Origin: CAYZMS01 sp964479625
GTDB taxonomy: Bacteria; Bacteroidota; Bacteroidia; Chitinophagales; Saprospiraceae
Direction of reading: 5' to 3'
NCBI GenBank assembly: GCA_964479625.1
Contig: CAYZMS010000027.1
Span: 1-55,864, forward strand
DNA: 55,864 nucleotides
The position numbers and the translations under genes are program-made. Position 1 is the stretch's first letter; each line of letters opens with the position of its first letter. Positions 17,813 to 26,353 of this stretch are shown in pieces. Under the pieces are notes generated by a model, which worked only from the letters and a program-made list of their open reading frames with translations, did no database searches and was not told the DNA's origin.

Positions 17813-19366
17813 TTACTGATGCACCACCAGGCGTTTGGTAGCCACCCGTGCCCCATTTTGCAGGCGCAGGTAATACACACCACTGGGGAGCTTGTCCACA
17901 GTATAGGTCTGCTGGATCAAGCCCTTCGGCAACTTCTGTTCAAAAAAGACGCGAACCCGGCTACCCCTGCTGTCGAAAAGACTTAATTGTTGCATTCCGC
18001 CGGGGCTATCGTAGGCGATGGTAAAGTAATATCGTACCGGATTTGGATAAACCTGGAAAGTTAAGGCTTCCGCTTCCGGTTCATCGGTAGCCGTCACTGC
18101 ACAATTTCCGACAATCGCCAGGTATTGGAAGCCTTCGTGTAACAAACCTTTGACCTGTTGCTCGGTAGCATTAAACCAGTCGATCAGAACAGAGCCATAG
18201 ACGTCCCGGAAGTCGAATTGCATGGGGACGCCTTCCTGGGGTTCTACATTATCAGGGATGTCGGGGTTCGCGCCCAGTACTCCCGGCTTCAAACAGGATC
18301 CGAACAAGAAAAGGGGGGCGGCTGTACCGTGGTCGGTACCAAGACTAAAATTGGACCGGATTTGCCGTCCGAATTCGGAAAAGGTCATACCCATTACCCG
18401 TTCTTCCAGACCCTGTCGTCGAAGGTCTTCCTGAAAAGCGGTTATCGCTTCCGAAAGATATTGCAATAAAAGGGCGTGTTCCCCTGTAGTTGCTTCCCCG
18501 TCAACTACCTGATTGGCATGGGTGTCGAAACCACCCAACCGGGCTACATAAACGCTGGTTTGCAGACCACCGGAGATCAGTAGGGCAACGTTCCGCAGTT
18601 GGGCTGCCAGGGGGTTATTTTGGGGATAAGCGACGGTATTTTGTCCAGCTTCTGCTGCTTCTAACACTACATTGGAATAGGCATTGGTCTGGCTTATGGA
18701 TTGTTGCAAAAAGGCCAGTTCCATACCATAGGGGGAATCATCTGCAGATTGCCCGCCACTTTCTTCCAGCGGTACAAGGGCGAAGGGATCTTCCACTACC
18801 ATGCTGAAGTTGGCGATCCTGCCCTGGCAGGTTTCCGATACCGTGGAGCCCATGGTGATGGCAAATGGATCCGGCTGCTCACTATTGGGGTACCCCTGTG
18901 GGTAACCCGGTGCTTCCTGATCGAAATAGCGCCCAAGCCAGCCTGTTGGGTAATACTCTGTTGCCGGAGAAGCGGTTTGCCAAATGTCCGTAGAGCGAAA
19001 ATGGGAACGGTTTTGATTGGGATAGCCTACATCCTGCACAACCCCGACCTTGCCGTCTTGAAATAATTGCTGAAACCCTTCCATGGAAGGATGAAAACCC
19101 AAGGTCTCGGTGAGCGGCAGTATTTGATTTTTGGGGATAAGGACATTAGAGCGAGCTTTGACCAATTGGTCGTATTGGTCGATCGGAATAAGAGTGTTTA
19201 AACCATCATTCCCTCCGTTCAATTGAATAAGGACCAGGACACGGTCCGTTTGGGCGCCCAGTTCGCTTAACCAGTTGTTTCGGGCAACTGCCGATACCGG
19301 CATGCCATTGAGCAAAATGGGTAGGCTAAACGCACCGCTGGTTTTTAAAAAATTTCTGCGTTTCAT
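17813..19366 (-). CDS. DUF1501 family exported protein with T9SS sorting domain
   Basis: 517 aa. The N-terminus is MKRRNFLKTSG followed by a moderately hydrophobic stretch to about residue 28, which resembles a twin-arginine signal (RRNFLK). The body shows DUF1501 hallmarks: LIQLNGGNDGLNTLIP near residue 46, and FSEFGRQIRSN with GTDHGTAAP near residue 325. The C-terminal 85 residues form a T9SS type A sorting domain (starts VYPNPVRYYF, contains LPSGVYYLRL, ends KRLVVHQ). DUF1501 proteins belong to the alkaline-phosphatase-like superfamily, and no reaction is established. It lies 21 bp downstream of the DUF1800 gene, the standard pairing of the two families. Predicted location is the cell surface or medium. 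Confidence 0.88.
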   Translation of the reverse strand: MKRRNFLKTSGAFSLPILLNGMPVSAVARNNWLSELGAQTDRVLVLIQLNGGNDGLNTLIPIDQYDQLVKARSNVLIPKNQILPLTETLGFHPSMEGFQQLFQDGKVGVVQDVGYPNQNRSHFRSTDIWQTASPATEYYPTGWLGRYFDQEAPGYPQGYPNSEQPDPFAITMGSTVSETCQGRIANFSMVVEDPFALVPLEESGGQSADDSPYGMELAFLQQSISQTNAYSNVVLEAAEAGQNTVAYPQNNPLAAQLRNVALLISGGLQTSVYVARLGGFDTHANQVVDGEATTGEHALLLQYLSEAITAFQEDLRRQGLEERVMGMTFSEFGRQIRSNFSLGTDHGTAAPLFLFGSCLKPGVLGANPDIPDNVEPQEGVPMQFDFRDVYGSVLIDWFNATEQQVKGLLHEGFQYLAIVGNCAVTATDEPEAEALTFQVYPNPVRYYFTIAYDSPGGMQQLSLFDSRGSRVRVFFEQKLPKGLIQQTYTVDKLPSGVYYLRLQNGARVATKRLVVHQ

Positions 19367-19387
19367 TTTATAAGGAGTAAGGATGAT

Positions 19388-21034
19388 TTAACTTAAATAA
19401 TATTCCGGCATGACGAGCATGGCTTGCAAAAGGGCACGCAGCCGCAACTCCACGGCAAAAGCGTGCTGTTGATCATCCGGATTAGCGAGATATTGATTGT
19501 ATTCAATGGTCCATTCATAATCCGGCAGGCCAGGAATGAGGGCTTCTTTGAGGTCGACCAGTTGTTCTTCAGTTATGGGTTGCGGGAATAACAGGTCGCC
19601 CCATTCTTTTATTAAAACGTTGGGATCATCGGCCTTACTGGTCTGGGTCGCCATTTCGAATACACCGGACTTAAGCATGCTCCCAAAAAGATTGAATCCC
19701 ACAGTGGCCAATACACTGGTGAAGTTGGCCCGATTGATCAGGGTGGAGGAATTGATCCAGGTGCGGTAGTAGTTCGGGGCTTGATAGTAGGCCTTCCAGC
19801 CTGCCACATCAGGAGGGTTGAAGTACTCCATCTGCTGATTGCTGATAAAACTGAACAATAAGCCCTGAAGGGTATAGCTTGCTTCCAGATCTTCCGGGAA
19901 TTCAATTAAGGTTTGTTTAAAGATATTGATACAAAAATCGATCGGATTCTTGATCATAGGGCCGATACTAAGGGCATCGAAAAAATGGGCGGATCTAAGT
20001 AGCGTGCGCAGAACGGGCTCCATTTCAAAGTTTTCCTGAATGAGCAGCTCGGCCATCGGTTCGATCATGTTCTTCTCTACCGTCTCATCAATATCATAGT
20101 ATAGAAACCATCGATACAGTTTACGGCAAATGAAGCGGGCGGTCTCTTTTTGTTGGAAAATGATATCTACCAAAGCGGCATATTCGCTCTCGTTTTGATT
20201 GGTAATGAGGGCATTGTCAAATTTTTCTGATAATTGCTTTGCACCAGTATCGTGTCGAAATCTGCGGAAAAAAGCTACCGGTTCAGGATATTGATCATTG
20301 AGTGAGAAATAGCCCAGGTCCACCCACCCTGTCAAAATCCTGGAGGCTTCCAAAATATCTTCCTCAGTATAGTGGGTATAATCCCCTGGTGCGATCTGGG
20401 GCCCCTTTCCGATGGTGAACAGTTCGAATAATTCCCGGGCAAAATTTTCATTCGGTGCCTGGGCCGTATTTTGATTACCGTTGAGAAACCGGAGCATTGC
20501 CGGATCAATCGTGACCTTTTTCACCAACGCTCTAAAGTTTCCCCAGGCATTTTCCCGAAGGGTTCGAATGTGGACATAAGCGTACTTTGGATCGTCTAAA
20601 CCGCCAATACCAAAGTGATTGTGCCAAAAAAGGGTCAGTTTTTCCCTTATGGAGATCCCCTCTTCCAAAAGCAGGCCGATCTGCCACGCTCGCAAACTGA
20701 TATTTCGGTAATTGAGTACCTCTGCGTCAAAAATATATGGCTTATCCACCCAAGTATCGCCAATGGGCACGTTAGGGTCTCCCGTAAAACCATAATTCAA
20801 GGGGGGGAACGGAGGAGGAAGGGGGGTGAACAAACGATCCAGGGTTCCGTCCAGGCCCTCTTCCAGAGCAGTTTGGATCTCGGTACGGCTTGGCCCATAG
20901 GTTGTCCGCCGGAGCAGATGTGCGGCTGATCCCGTATCCCAAGAACCTGCCCAGGGTTCCAGCCCAGTCTCCGGCGGGGGGAAGGAGAAGGACTGTTGGG
21001 TACTAAAAACTTCCAAGGTAGCTTTACTTTCCAT
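19388..21034 (-). CDS. DUF1800 family protein
   Basis: About 548 aa, starting at ATG 21034 (a TTG two codons earlier is less likely). It shows the DUF1800 pattern: HLLRRTTYGPSRTEI near the N-terminus, FWHNHFG and NENFARELFELFTIG in the middle, and the C-terminal segment with PPDVAGWKAYYQ. Together with DUF1501 it forms a conserved two-gene unit found across bacteria whose role is not established. No clear signal peptide is visible: the N-terminus MESKATLEVF is polar, so export by its own signal is doubtful although the partner is exported. It is the first gene of the minus-strand pair; the 239-bp region upstream of it has no recognisable promoter. Confidence 0.88.
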   Translation of the reverse strand: MESKATLEVFSTQQSFSFPPPETGLEPWAGSWDTGSAAHLLRRTTYGPSRTEIQTALEEGLDGTLDRLFTPLPPPFPPLNYGFTGDPNVPIGDTWVDKPYIFDAEVLNYRNISLRAWQIGLLLEEGISIREKLTLFWHNHFGIGGLDDPKYAYVHIRTLRENAWGNFRALVKKVTIDPAMLRFLNGNQNTAQAPNENFARELFELFTIGKGPQIAPGDYTHYTEEDILEASRILTGWVDLGYFSLNDQYPEPVAFFRRFRHDTGAKQLSEKFDNALITNQNESEYAALVDIIFQQKETARFICRKLYRWFLYYDIDETVEKNMIEPMAELLIQENFEMEPVLRTLLRSAHFFDALSIGPMIKNPIDFCINIFKQTLIEFPEDLEASYTLQGLLFSFISNQQMEYFNPPDVAGWKAYYQAPNYYRTWINSSTLINRANFTSVLATVGFNLFGSMLKSGVFEMATQTSKADDPNVLIKEWGDLLFPQPITEEQLVDLKEALIPGLPDYEWTIEYNQYLANPDDQQHAFAVELRLRALLQAMLVMPEYYLS

Positions 21035-21273
21035 AAACAAAAGGAGTTTTCGAAAATCTGGAGATACGACAGTTCGACTATTTGTCGTTCAAAAGGTTTA
21101 AGCGAGGGGTGCTTTTTTATGAAACGACAAAAACCGGATTTTACGATTTGGATAGCAGGGGGATTTGGCTATATTTATTTTTTTGAGAAAACTGCCTGTA
21201 GACTATGGTCAAGGGCTGATAAAATCCGCTTGCTTCTTAAGGCTAAGAGCGACCGAACATCAATGCTGAATCC

Positions 21274-21726
21274 ATGATCCGAGCTTGTCTTTTTGGTCTG
21301 GAGGGAGTGATCATCGATGTCATTCCCAGAGAAATTCAGGATATAAGCCCGGATTTTCTCCGGAATGGATTTTTTCATTTTCTTAAAGATCTGAAAATTC
21401 AGGAAATCAGCATTGGGGTTTGCAGCGCGAGAACCGATGCACTGGAGATTTTAGACCGGCTTCGGCTAACCCATTTTTTTGATATTGTGATGGTCAATAA
21501 CGGCTTGGAAATTTCGAGTCCGGAGGTCGAACTTTTCGGTAAGGTCAGAGTGGCGATGGAAATGGAGGCAACAGAAATATTGCTGTTTACCGGGACCGAT
21601 GCTCAGGCAGCTGCTGCTGCCAGTGCTGGGTTTACTTTTTATACAGTTGGGAAGGTCGAGCATCTCGAAGCCCAAAAACAGATCGATAACTTTGAAAACC
21701 TTCGTTGGGCAGACTTATTTCCTTAA
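21274..21726 (+). CDS. Capless beta-phosphoglucomutase-like HAD pseudoenzyme
   Basis: 150 aa. It begins MIRACLFGLEGVIID, which aligns with the beta-phosphoglucomutase start ACIFDLDGVIVD, but nucleophile D8 is G8 and acid/base D10 is E10. The helical cap (about 70 residues in the family) is reduced to a short linker. The rest follows the HAD core: ISIGVCSARTDA (motif II), then IVMVNNGLEISSPEVELF where the KAKPDPE lysine should be (absent), and LLFTGTDAQAAAAASAG where the ED of motif IV is lost. Catalysis by the known mechanism is therefore excluded. The frame is open with a normal ATG and stop. It is the first gene of the sugar cluster (lipoprotein, amylase, galK, gnd, zwf), the kind of neighbourhood where active beta-phosphoglucomutase genes often sit. 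It may be a regulatory or binding protein, or a decaying gene still in frame. Confidence 0.7.
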   Translation: MIRACLFGLEGVIIDVIPREIQDISPDFLRNGFFHFLKDLKIQEISIGVCSARTDALEILDRLRLTHFFDIVMVNNGLEISSPEVELFGKVRVAMEMEATEILLFTGTDAQAAAAASAGFTFYTVGKVEHLEAQKQIDNFENLRWADLFP

Positions 21727-21744
21727 TCATTTAATCTCACGAAC

Positions 21745-22257
21745 ATGAAACTTATTCTTCCTCTTTTGGCCATTATGATGAGTGTGGCGGGTTGCCAAAA
21801 AGACAAACCAGTCGAATCTACAGTAGAAAGGCCCCAGAATCCCGCAGCCAGGATCGCTCCGGCAGTGGCCCCGCCAGATCATAATACTGTCCCTTTTCTC
21901 ATGCGTAATTACTGGGTGATCGAACGTTGTATTGCTCCCCGTGATGGTAGTTTGGGCGTTCGAATGATCGGTACCTGGTGGAAAATGGAACCCGACGGAA
22001 CTTATACCCGGGGGCAGTGGGACATTAAAAAAGACGAGGGGCACTGGTTCTTCAAAGAGGGGTCAAAACGAGGGCTTCTGTACACCGATTCCGGTGTAGA
22101 TGACCGATATGATGCAGAGATCGAACTACAAGGTTTTAGCACCGATACTTATGAAATGTCCTGGGTGAAAACCGATTCACTTGGTGATTTTCAACCTCTT
22201 CTTATGAAAATGATCAACCTAAGTTCTCCTCCCACACCCGAACAGTTTGGAATGTAA
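21745..22257 (+). CDS. Predicted lipoprotein, unknown
   Basis: 170 aa. The signal MKLILPLLAIMMSVAGC ends in a lipobox (SVAGC), so it is a lipid-anchored envelope protein. The mature part starts with a Pro-rich linker (residues 20-50). A compact domain follows with WWKMEPDGTYTRGQW and GHWFFKEGSK, reminiscent of the lipocalin-like beta-barrel lipoproteins common in Bacteroidota, but I cannot assign a family. It lies 18 bp after the HAD-like gene and 44 bp before the amylase start, so it is probably part of that operon. No function is proposed. Confidence 0.75.
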   Translation: MKLILPLLAIMMSVAGCQKDKPVESTVERPQNPAARIAPAVAPPDHNTVPFLMRNYWVIERCIAPRDGSLGVRMIGTWWKMEPDGTYTRGQWDIKKDEGHWFFKEGSKRGLLYTDSGVDDRYDAEIELQGFSTDTYEMSWVKTDSLGDFQPLLMKMINLSSPPTPEQFGM

Positions 22258-22301
22258 CCATTTGCTGACTAGCCCATTTGTTATTTTTAAATAAAACAGA
22301 T

Positions 22302-23666
22302 ATGAATAAATTTCATCTTTTATTGCTTTTTATCCTGGTATCCATAAGCGGCCTTACTGCACAAAGCGTAGCACCGGTGGAGCCCTCTAAAGCAGCCCCT
22401 GCCTGGGCTAAAACCTCCAATATCTATGAGGTCAACCTCCGTCAATATACGGAAGAAGGGACCCTTGCCGCGTTTGCCGAACATTTGCCCCGACTAAAGG
22501 AGATGGGGGTGGATATCCTTTGGTTCATGCCCATTTTTCCCATAAGTGAAACTAAACGCAAGGGTACTTTGGGGTCTTATTATGCGGTGTCTGATTTTAA
22601 ACAGGTTAATCCGGAGTTTGGAACCATGGATGAATTTGCTGAACTGGTAGAGCAAATCCATAGCATGGGGATGCATGTCATTCTCGACTGGGTACCCAAC
22701 CATACGGGCTGGGACCACGTTTGGATCGAACAGCATCCCGATTTTTATACTACTGATGCAGAAGGAAATATCATTGATCCCATCAATGTAGAAACTGGTG
22801 AATCCTGGGGTTGGACAGATGTGGCCGACCTGAATTATGACAATCCCAAGATGCGGGCTGCCATGATCAATGATCTGCTTTTTTGGATCAAATACGTCGG
22901 CATCGACGGGTATCGTATGGATGTGGCCCATGGAGTACCCTTTGATTTCTGGGAGCAAACGGTAGCGGCTTTGCGCAAGGAAAAACCCGATGTATTCCTG
23001 TTGGCCGAGGCGGAGATCCCGGAACAACGCAATGAGGAATTATTCGCCATGAATTACGGCTGGGCCTTTCACCACCTATTGAATGAAATTACACATGGCG
23101 AAAAAAATGCAAATGACGTAGAGGCCTGGTATCAGCAAAGCCTGGAGACCTATGACAAGGGGTATTTCATGCATTTTATTACCAACCATGATGAAAATTC
23201 CTGGGCAGGCACTGTGGAAGAACGCATGGGGGACGCCTATAAAGCTCTTGCCGTTTTGGCGTTTACCTTTGACGGTATGCCTTTGATCTATAGTGGACAG
23301 GAACAGGGCTTGAATAAACGGCTGGAATTTTTTGAAAAAGACCCCATTGAGTGGGGAACCTTTAAAGATGCCGAATTCTATCGTAACTTGTTGGAACTTA
23401 AGAAACGCAATCAGGCTCTCTGGAATGGCAGTGCCGGGGCCCGTTTGGTAAGAATACCCACCGACCAACCAGAGGCGGTCTTCGCCTTTACCCGAGAACG
23501 CAACGGTGACCAATTCACTGCTATTATCAATCTAAGCGATAAACCACAATCCGTTACTTTCGAAAAAGGATATAAAGCCACCGATCTGTTTACAGGAGAC
23601 AAAGTGAAAATTAAAGCAGGTAAGCCATTCGATCTCCCGGCATGGGGTTATGTGGCTTTTGAATAA
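22302..23666 (+). CDS. Exported alpha-amylase family (GH13) glycosidase
   Basis: GH13 enzyme of 454 aa acting on alpha-glucans. The ATG at 22302 gives a good signal peptide (MNKFHLLLLFILVSISGLTAQ), so it is periplasmic or surface located. All GH13 regions are present: region I DWVPNHTG (from D129), region II GYRMDVAH (nucleophile D207), region III FLLAEAEI (acid/base E236) and region IV FITNHDEN (transition-state D297). The short central B-domain and a C-terminal all-beta domain (from about residue 370) are typical. It feeds the same pool as galK, gnd and zwf downstream. No SusC/SusD partners are in the window, so this is not a classic polysaccharide utilisation locus. The exact linkage preference is unknown. 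Confidence 0.92.
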   Translation: MNKFHLLLLFILVSISGLTAQSVAPVEPSKAAPAWAKTSNIYEVNLRQYTEEGTLAAFAEHLPRLKEMGVDILWFMPIFPISETKRKGTLGSYYAVSDFKQVNPEFGTMDEFAELVEQIHSMGMHVILDWVPNHTGWDHVWIEQHPDFYTTDAEGNIIDPINVETGESWGWTDVADLNYDNPKMRAAMINDLLFWIKYVGIDGYRMDVAHGVPFDFWEQTVAALRKEKPDVFLLAEAEIPEQRNEELFAMNYGWAFHHLLNEITHGEKNANDVEAWYQQSLETYDKGYFMHFITNHDENSWAGTVEERMGDAYKALAVLAFTFDGMPLIYSGQEQGLNKRLEFFEKDPIEWGTFKDAEFYRNLLELKKRNQALWNGSAGARLVRIPTDQPEAVFAFTRERNGDQFTAIINLSDKPQSVTFEKGYKATDLFTGDKVKIKAGKPFDLPAWGYVAFE

Positions 23667-23759
23667 AAAATAGAGAACAACTTTTCTGCGGGTGGGTCAA
23701 TTCCTTTCTGGGGGATGGAGCCACTCGCTTTTCCAGTTGTTTGCCTTTACTGCACCCCT

Positions 23760-24872
23760 ATGGATAAGATTATTGCAAAGTCTCCCGGACGTATTAATAT
23801 GATCGGAGAACACACTGATTACAACGAGGGCCTGGTTTTACCAGCCGCCATCGACAAGTATACAGAAGTCAGGTTGATGCTAAATGGGACCCGGGAGCAG
23901 GTTCGGGTGGAAGCAAAGGACATTGGAGAGGTCTTTGAATTCCGGCTGGCTGGTTTTAGCCCGCTTCCCGGAGGCTGGCAAAATTATATCATGGGAGTGG
24001 TGTTCGAACTTCAACAGTTAAAGCTGCCGTTGAAAGGTTTTGACTGTTCCTTTACTGGTCAGGTGCCCATAGGCAGTGGGTTGAGTTCTTCCGCCGCTTT
24101 GGAATGCAGTCTGGCCCTCGCCTTAAATGGGTTATTCAATGGAGGACTTTCAGACTGGGAACTAATAAAAGCGGCTCAACGGGCTGAACACCACTTTGTG
24201 GGTAACAAATGTGGTATTATGGACCAGTTTGCCAGTATAATGGGAAGAAAAGGCCAGGTACTTTTACTGGATTGTGCTACCCTGGAGTTTGAATACTTTC
24301 CATTAAACTTGCAAAACCACGAGTTGATGCTTTTAAACACTAATGTAACGCACACCCTTACTGCCGGATCTACCTATAATACCCGCCGGTCAGAATGCGA
24401 AAGTGGTTTTGCCTTTCTAAAGGATCATTATCCCGGCTTAAGCAATTTCAGGGAATTGAAAGTAGCAAACCTGGATGAACATAGGGAAGCCATGCCAGCT
24501 GCGATCTGGCGGCGTTGTAAACATGTCATTTCTGAAAACGAACGGGTGCTGAGAGCTACCCAGGCTATGGAAGCTGGAGATTATAGCATGCTGGGTGACC
24601 TGTTGTATCAATCCCATCAAAGCCTGCAAAACGATTTTGAGGTCAGTTGCCCGGAATTGGACTTCCTGGTTGAAGGCACCAAGGCTTTACCCTACGTATT
24701 GGGGGCCCGGATGATGGGTGGTGGTTTTGGGGGATGCACGCTGAATTTAGTGCAAAAGGGAAAGGCCGAAGCCTTGATAGAAACCCTTGGGCAGGCATAT
24801 TCCAAAAAATTTGAAATTGAATTGAGCCCGTACGAGGTACAAACGGCAGATGGAGGTTTTCTGATTTCATAA
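23760..24872 (+). CDS. galK: Galactokinase
   Basis: GHMP-family kinase of about 370 aa that phosphorylates galactose at C1 with ATP, the entry to the Leloir pathway. The start is taken at ATG 23760 because family similarity begins with MDKIIAKSPGR; an ATG 45 bp upstream would add an unrelated 15-residue leader. Motifs seen are the galactokinase signature GRINMIGEHTDYN, the ATP-binding GHMP loop PIGSGLSSSAALE, and the C-terminal GARMMGGGFGGC. galT and galE are not in the window. It follows the amylase by 93 bp and precedes gnd by 50 bp. Cytoplasmic. Confidence 0.93.
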   Translation: MDKIIAKSPGRINMIGEHTDYNEGLVLPAAIDKYTEVRLMLNGTREQVRVEAKDIGEVFEFRLAGFSPLPGGWQNYIMGVVFELQQLKLPLKGFDCSFTGQVPIGSGLSSSAALECSLALALNGLFNGGLSDWELIKAAQRAEHHFVGNKCGIMDQFASIMGRKGQVLLLDCATLEFEYFPLNLQNHELMLLNTNVTHTLTAGSTYNTRRSECESGFAFLKDHYPGLSNFRELKVANLDEHREAMPAAIWRRCKHVISENERVLRATQAMEAGDYSMLGDLLYQSHQSLQNDFEVSCPELDFLVEGTKALPYVLGARMMGGGFGGCTLNLVQKGKAEALIETLGQAYSKKFEIELSPYEVQTADGGFLIS

Positions 24873-24922
24873 TTTTCCTTACCTTCCGCTTGCCAAATGA
24901 TAATACTCCAAAAAAACCACTC

Positions 24923-26335
24923 ATGTCTACATCAACCTACCAACTAGGGCTTATTGGTCTGGGAACCATGGGCCGAAATTTACTCTTAAACATGGCGGAT
25001 CACGGTTTTGCCGTGACGGGATACGACAAAAATCCTCAACAGGTAGAGGCGCTGGCTGAAGAATCCGCTCAGCATAGCAATCTTTCTGCTACCGCTGATA
25101 TCAAAACCTTCGTACAGTCCCTGGAAACGCCCAGGGCGATCATGCTGTTGGTACCTGCCGGAAAAATCGTTGACTATGTCATTCAGGATCTGTTGCCCTT
25201 GCTCAGTGAAGGTGATTTGATCGTTGATGGCGGAAATTCCCATTTCCCAGATACAGACAAGCGGCAAGTAGAACTGGCCGAAAAAGGGATACACTTTATC
25301 GGCGTAGGGGTCTCCGGAGGGGCGGAGGGTGCCCGCCGTGGTCCCAGCATGATGCCGGGAGGTAATGAACAAGCCTATGAAACGGTGCGGCCTCTTCTGG
25401 AAGCCGTTTCCGCAAAGGTTGACGGAGAGCCCTGCGTAACTTACCTGGGGAAGGGCGCTGCCGGTCACTATGTTAAAATGGTTCACAACGGTATTGAATA
25501 CGGCCTGATGCAATTGATCGCCGAAACCTATGATTTCCTGAAACGTGGGCTGGGGCTGACCAATGCAGAATTTGCCGACCTGTTTGCAGAGTGGAACACA
25601 GGAGAGCTGGAGTCTTTCCTCGTCGAAATTACCGCCCATATTTTCACGGTCAAAGATAAAGATACCGGGAAAGAACTGGTAGATGTCATCCTTGACCAAT
25701 CCAAACAAAAAGGAACAGGTAAATGGACCTCACAGGATGCAATGAATATCCTGGCACCCATCCCTGTAATTGATGTTGCCGTTCGAATGCGGGAACTATC
25801 TGGGTACAGAGAGGAACGGCTGGCTGCCGAAAAAGTGCTGACCGGGCCCGGTCAACAGCTGGAAGGAGACCGGGACACCATCATCCGCCAAACCCGCGAA
25901 GCCTTATACTTTAGCTTCATCATCACCTATGCACAAGGCATGAAGCAACTGCAAATCGCATCTGAGGAGTATGGGTTCAATCTGGACCTGGAGGCAGTAG
26001 GTCGAATTTGGAGAGGAGGGTGTATCATCCGGGCTCAACTCCTAGAGGCCATTCGCAAGGCCTATGATCGCAATCGCGAACTGCCCAATCTGATCCTGGA
26101 TCAGGATCTCGCCGCAGCTTTATTAGAGCGGCAGGCTTCCATGCGGACAGTTGTTCAATCAGCTGTGGGAGCGGGCATCCCAATGGGCGCTTACTTAAAT
26201 GCGCTGACCTATTTTGATGCCTATCGCTCCGGCCGACTACCGGCCAACCTGGTCCAGGCTCAGCGCGACTTTTTCGGTGCACATACTTTCGAACGACTCG
26301 ATAAGGAAGGAATTTTTCACGCAGACTGGCGCTAG
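24923..26335 (+). CDS. gnd: 6-phosphogluconate dehydrogenase (decarboxylating)
   Basis: Oxidative pentose-phosphate enzyme of 470 aa converting 6-phosphogluconate to ribulose 5-phosphate with CO2 and NADPH. The dinucleotide fold GLIGLGTMGRNL is at residues 7-18, the substrate motif GVSGGAEGARRGPSMMPGG is near residue 125, and the catalytic segment KMVHNGIEYGLMQ is near residue 184. The ATG at 24923 (MSTSTYQLG) is preferred over a TTG 33 bp upstream. The length is that of the long dimeric GND class. It is followed 18 bp later by zwf, so the first and third steps of the pathway are cotranscribed. A 6-phosphogluconolactonase gene (pgl) is not present. Confidence 0.95.
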   Translation: MSTSTYQLGLIGLGTMGRNLLLNMADHGFAVTGYDKNPQQVEALAEESAQHSNLSATADIKTFVQSLETPRAIMLLVPAGKIVDYVIQDLLPLLSEGDLIVDGGNSHFPDTDKRQVELAEKGIHFIGVGVSGGAEGARRGPSMMPGGNEQAYETVRPLLEAVSAKVDGEPCVTYLGKGAAGHYVKMVHNGIEYGLMQLIAETYDFLKRGLGLTNAEFADLFAEWNTGELESFLVEITAHIFTVKDKDTGKELVDVILDQSKQKGTGKWTSQDAMNILAPIPVIDVAVRMRELSGYREERLAAEKVLTGPGQQLEGDRDTIIRQTREALYFSFIITYAQGMKQLQIASEEYGFNLDLEAVGRIWRGGCIIRAQLLEAIRKAYDRNRELPNLILDQDLAAALLERQASMRTVVQSAVGAGIPMGAYLNALTYFDAYRSGRLPANLVQAQRDFFGAHTFERLDKEGIFHADWR

Positions 26336-26353
26336 CCCAAAATACCACCTGAC

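Noticed and set aside
24986..25708. 240-codon minus-strand frame opposite gnd
   Set aside because: It lies entirely within the conserved 6-phosphogluconate dehydrogenase gene and its translation has no protein-family pattern.
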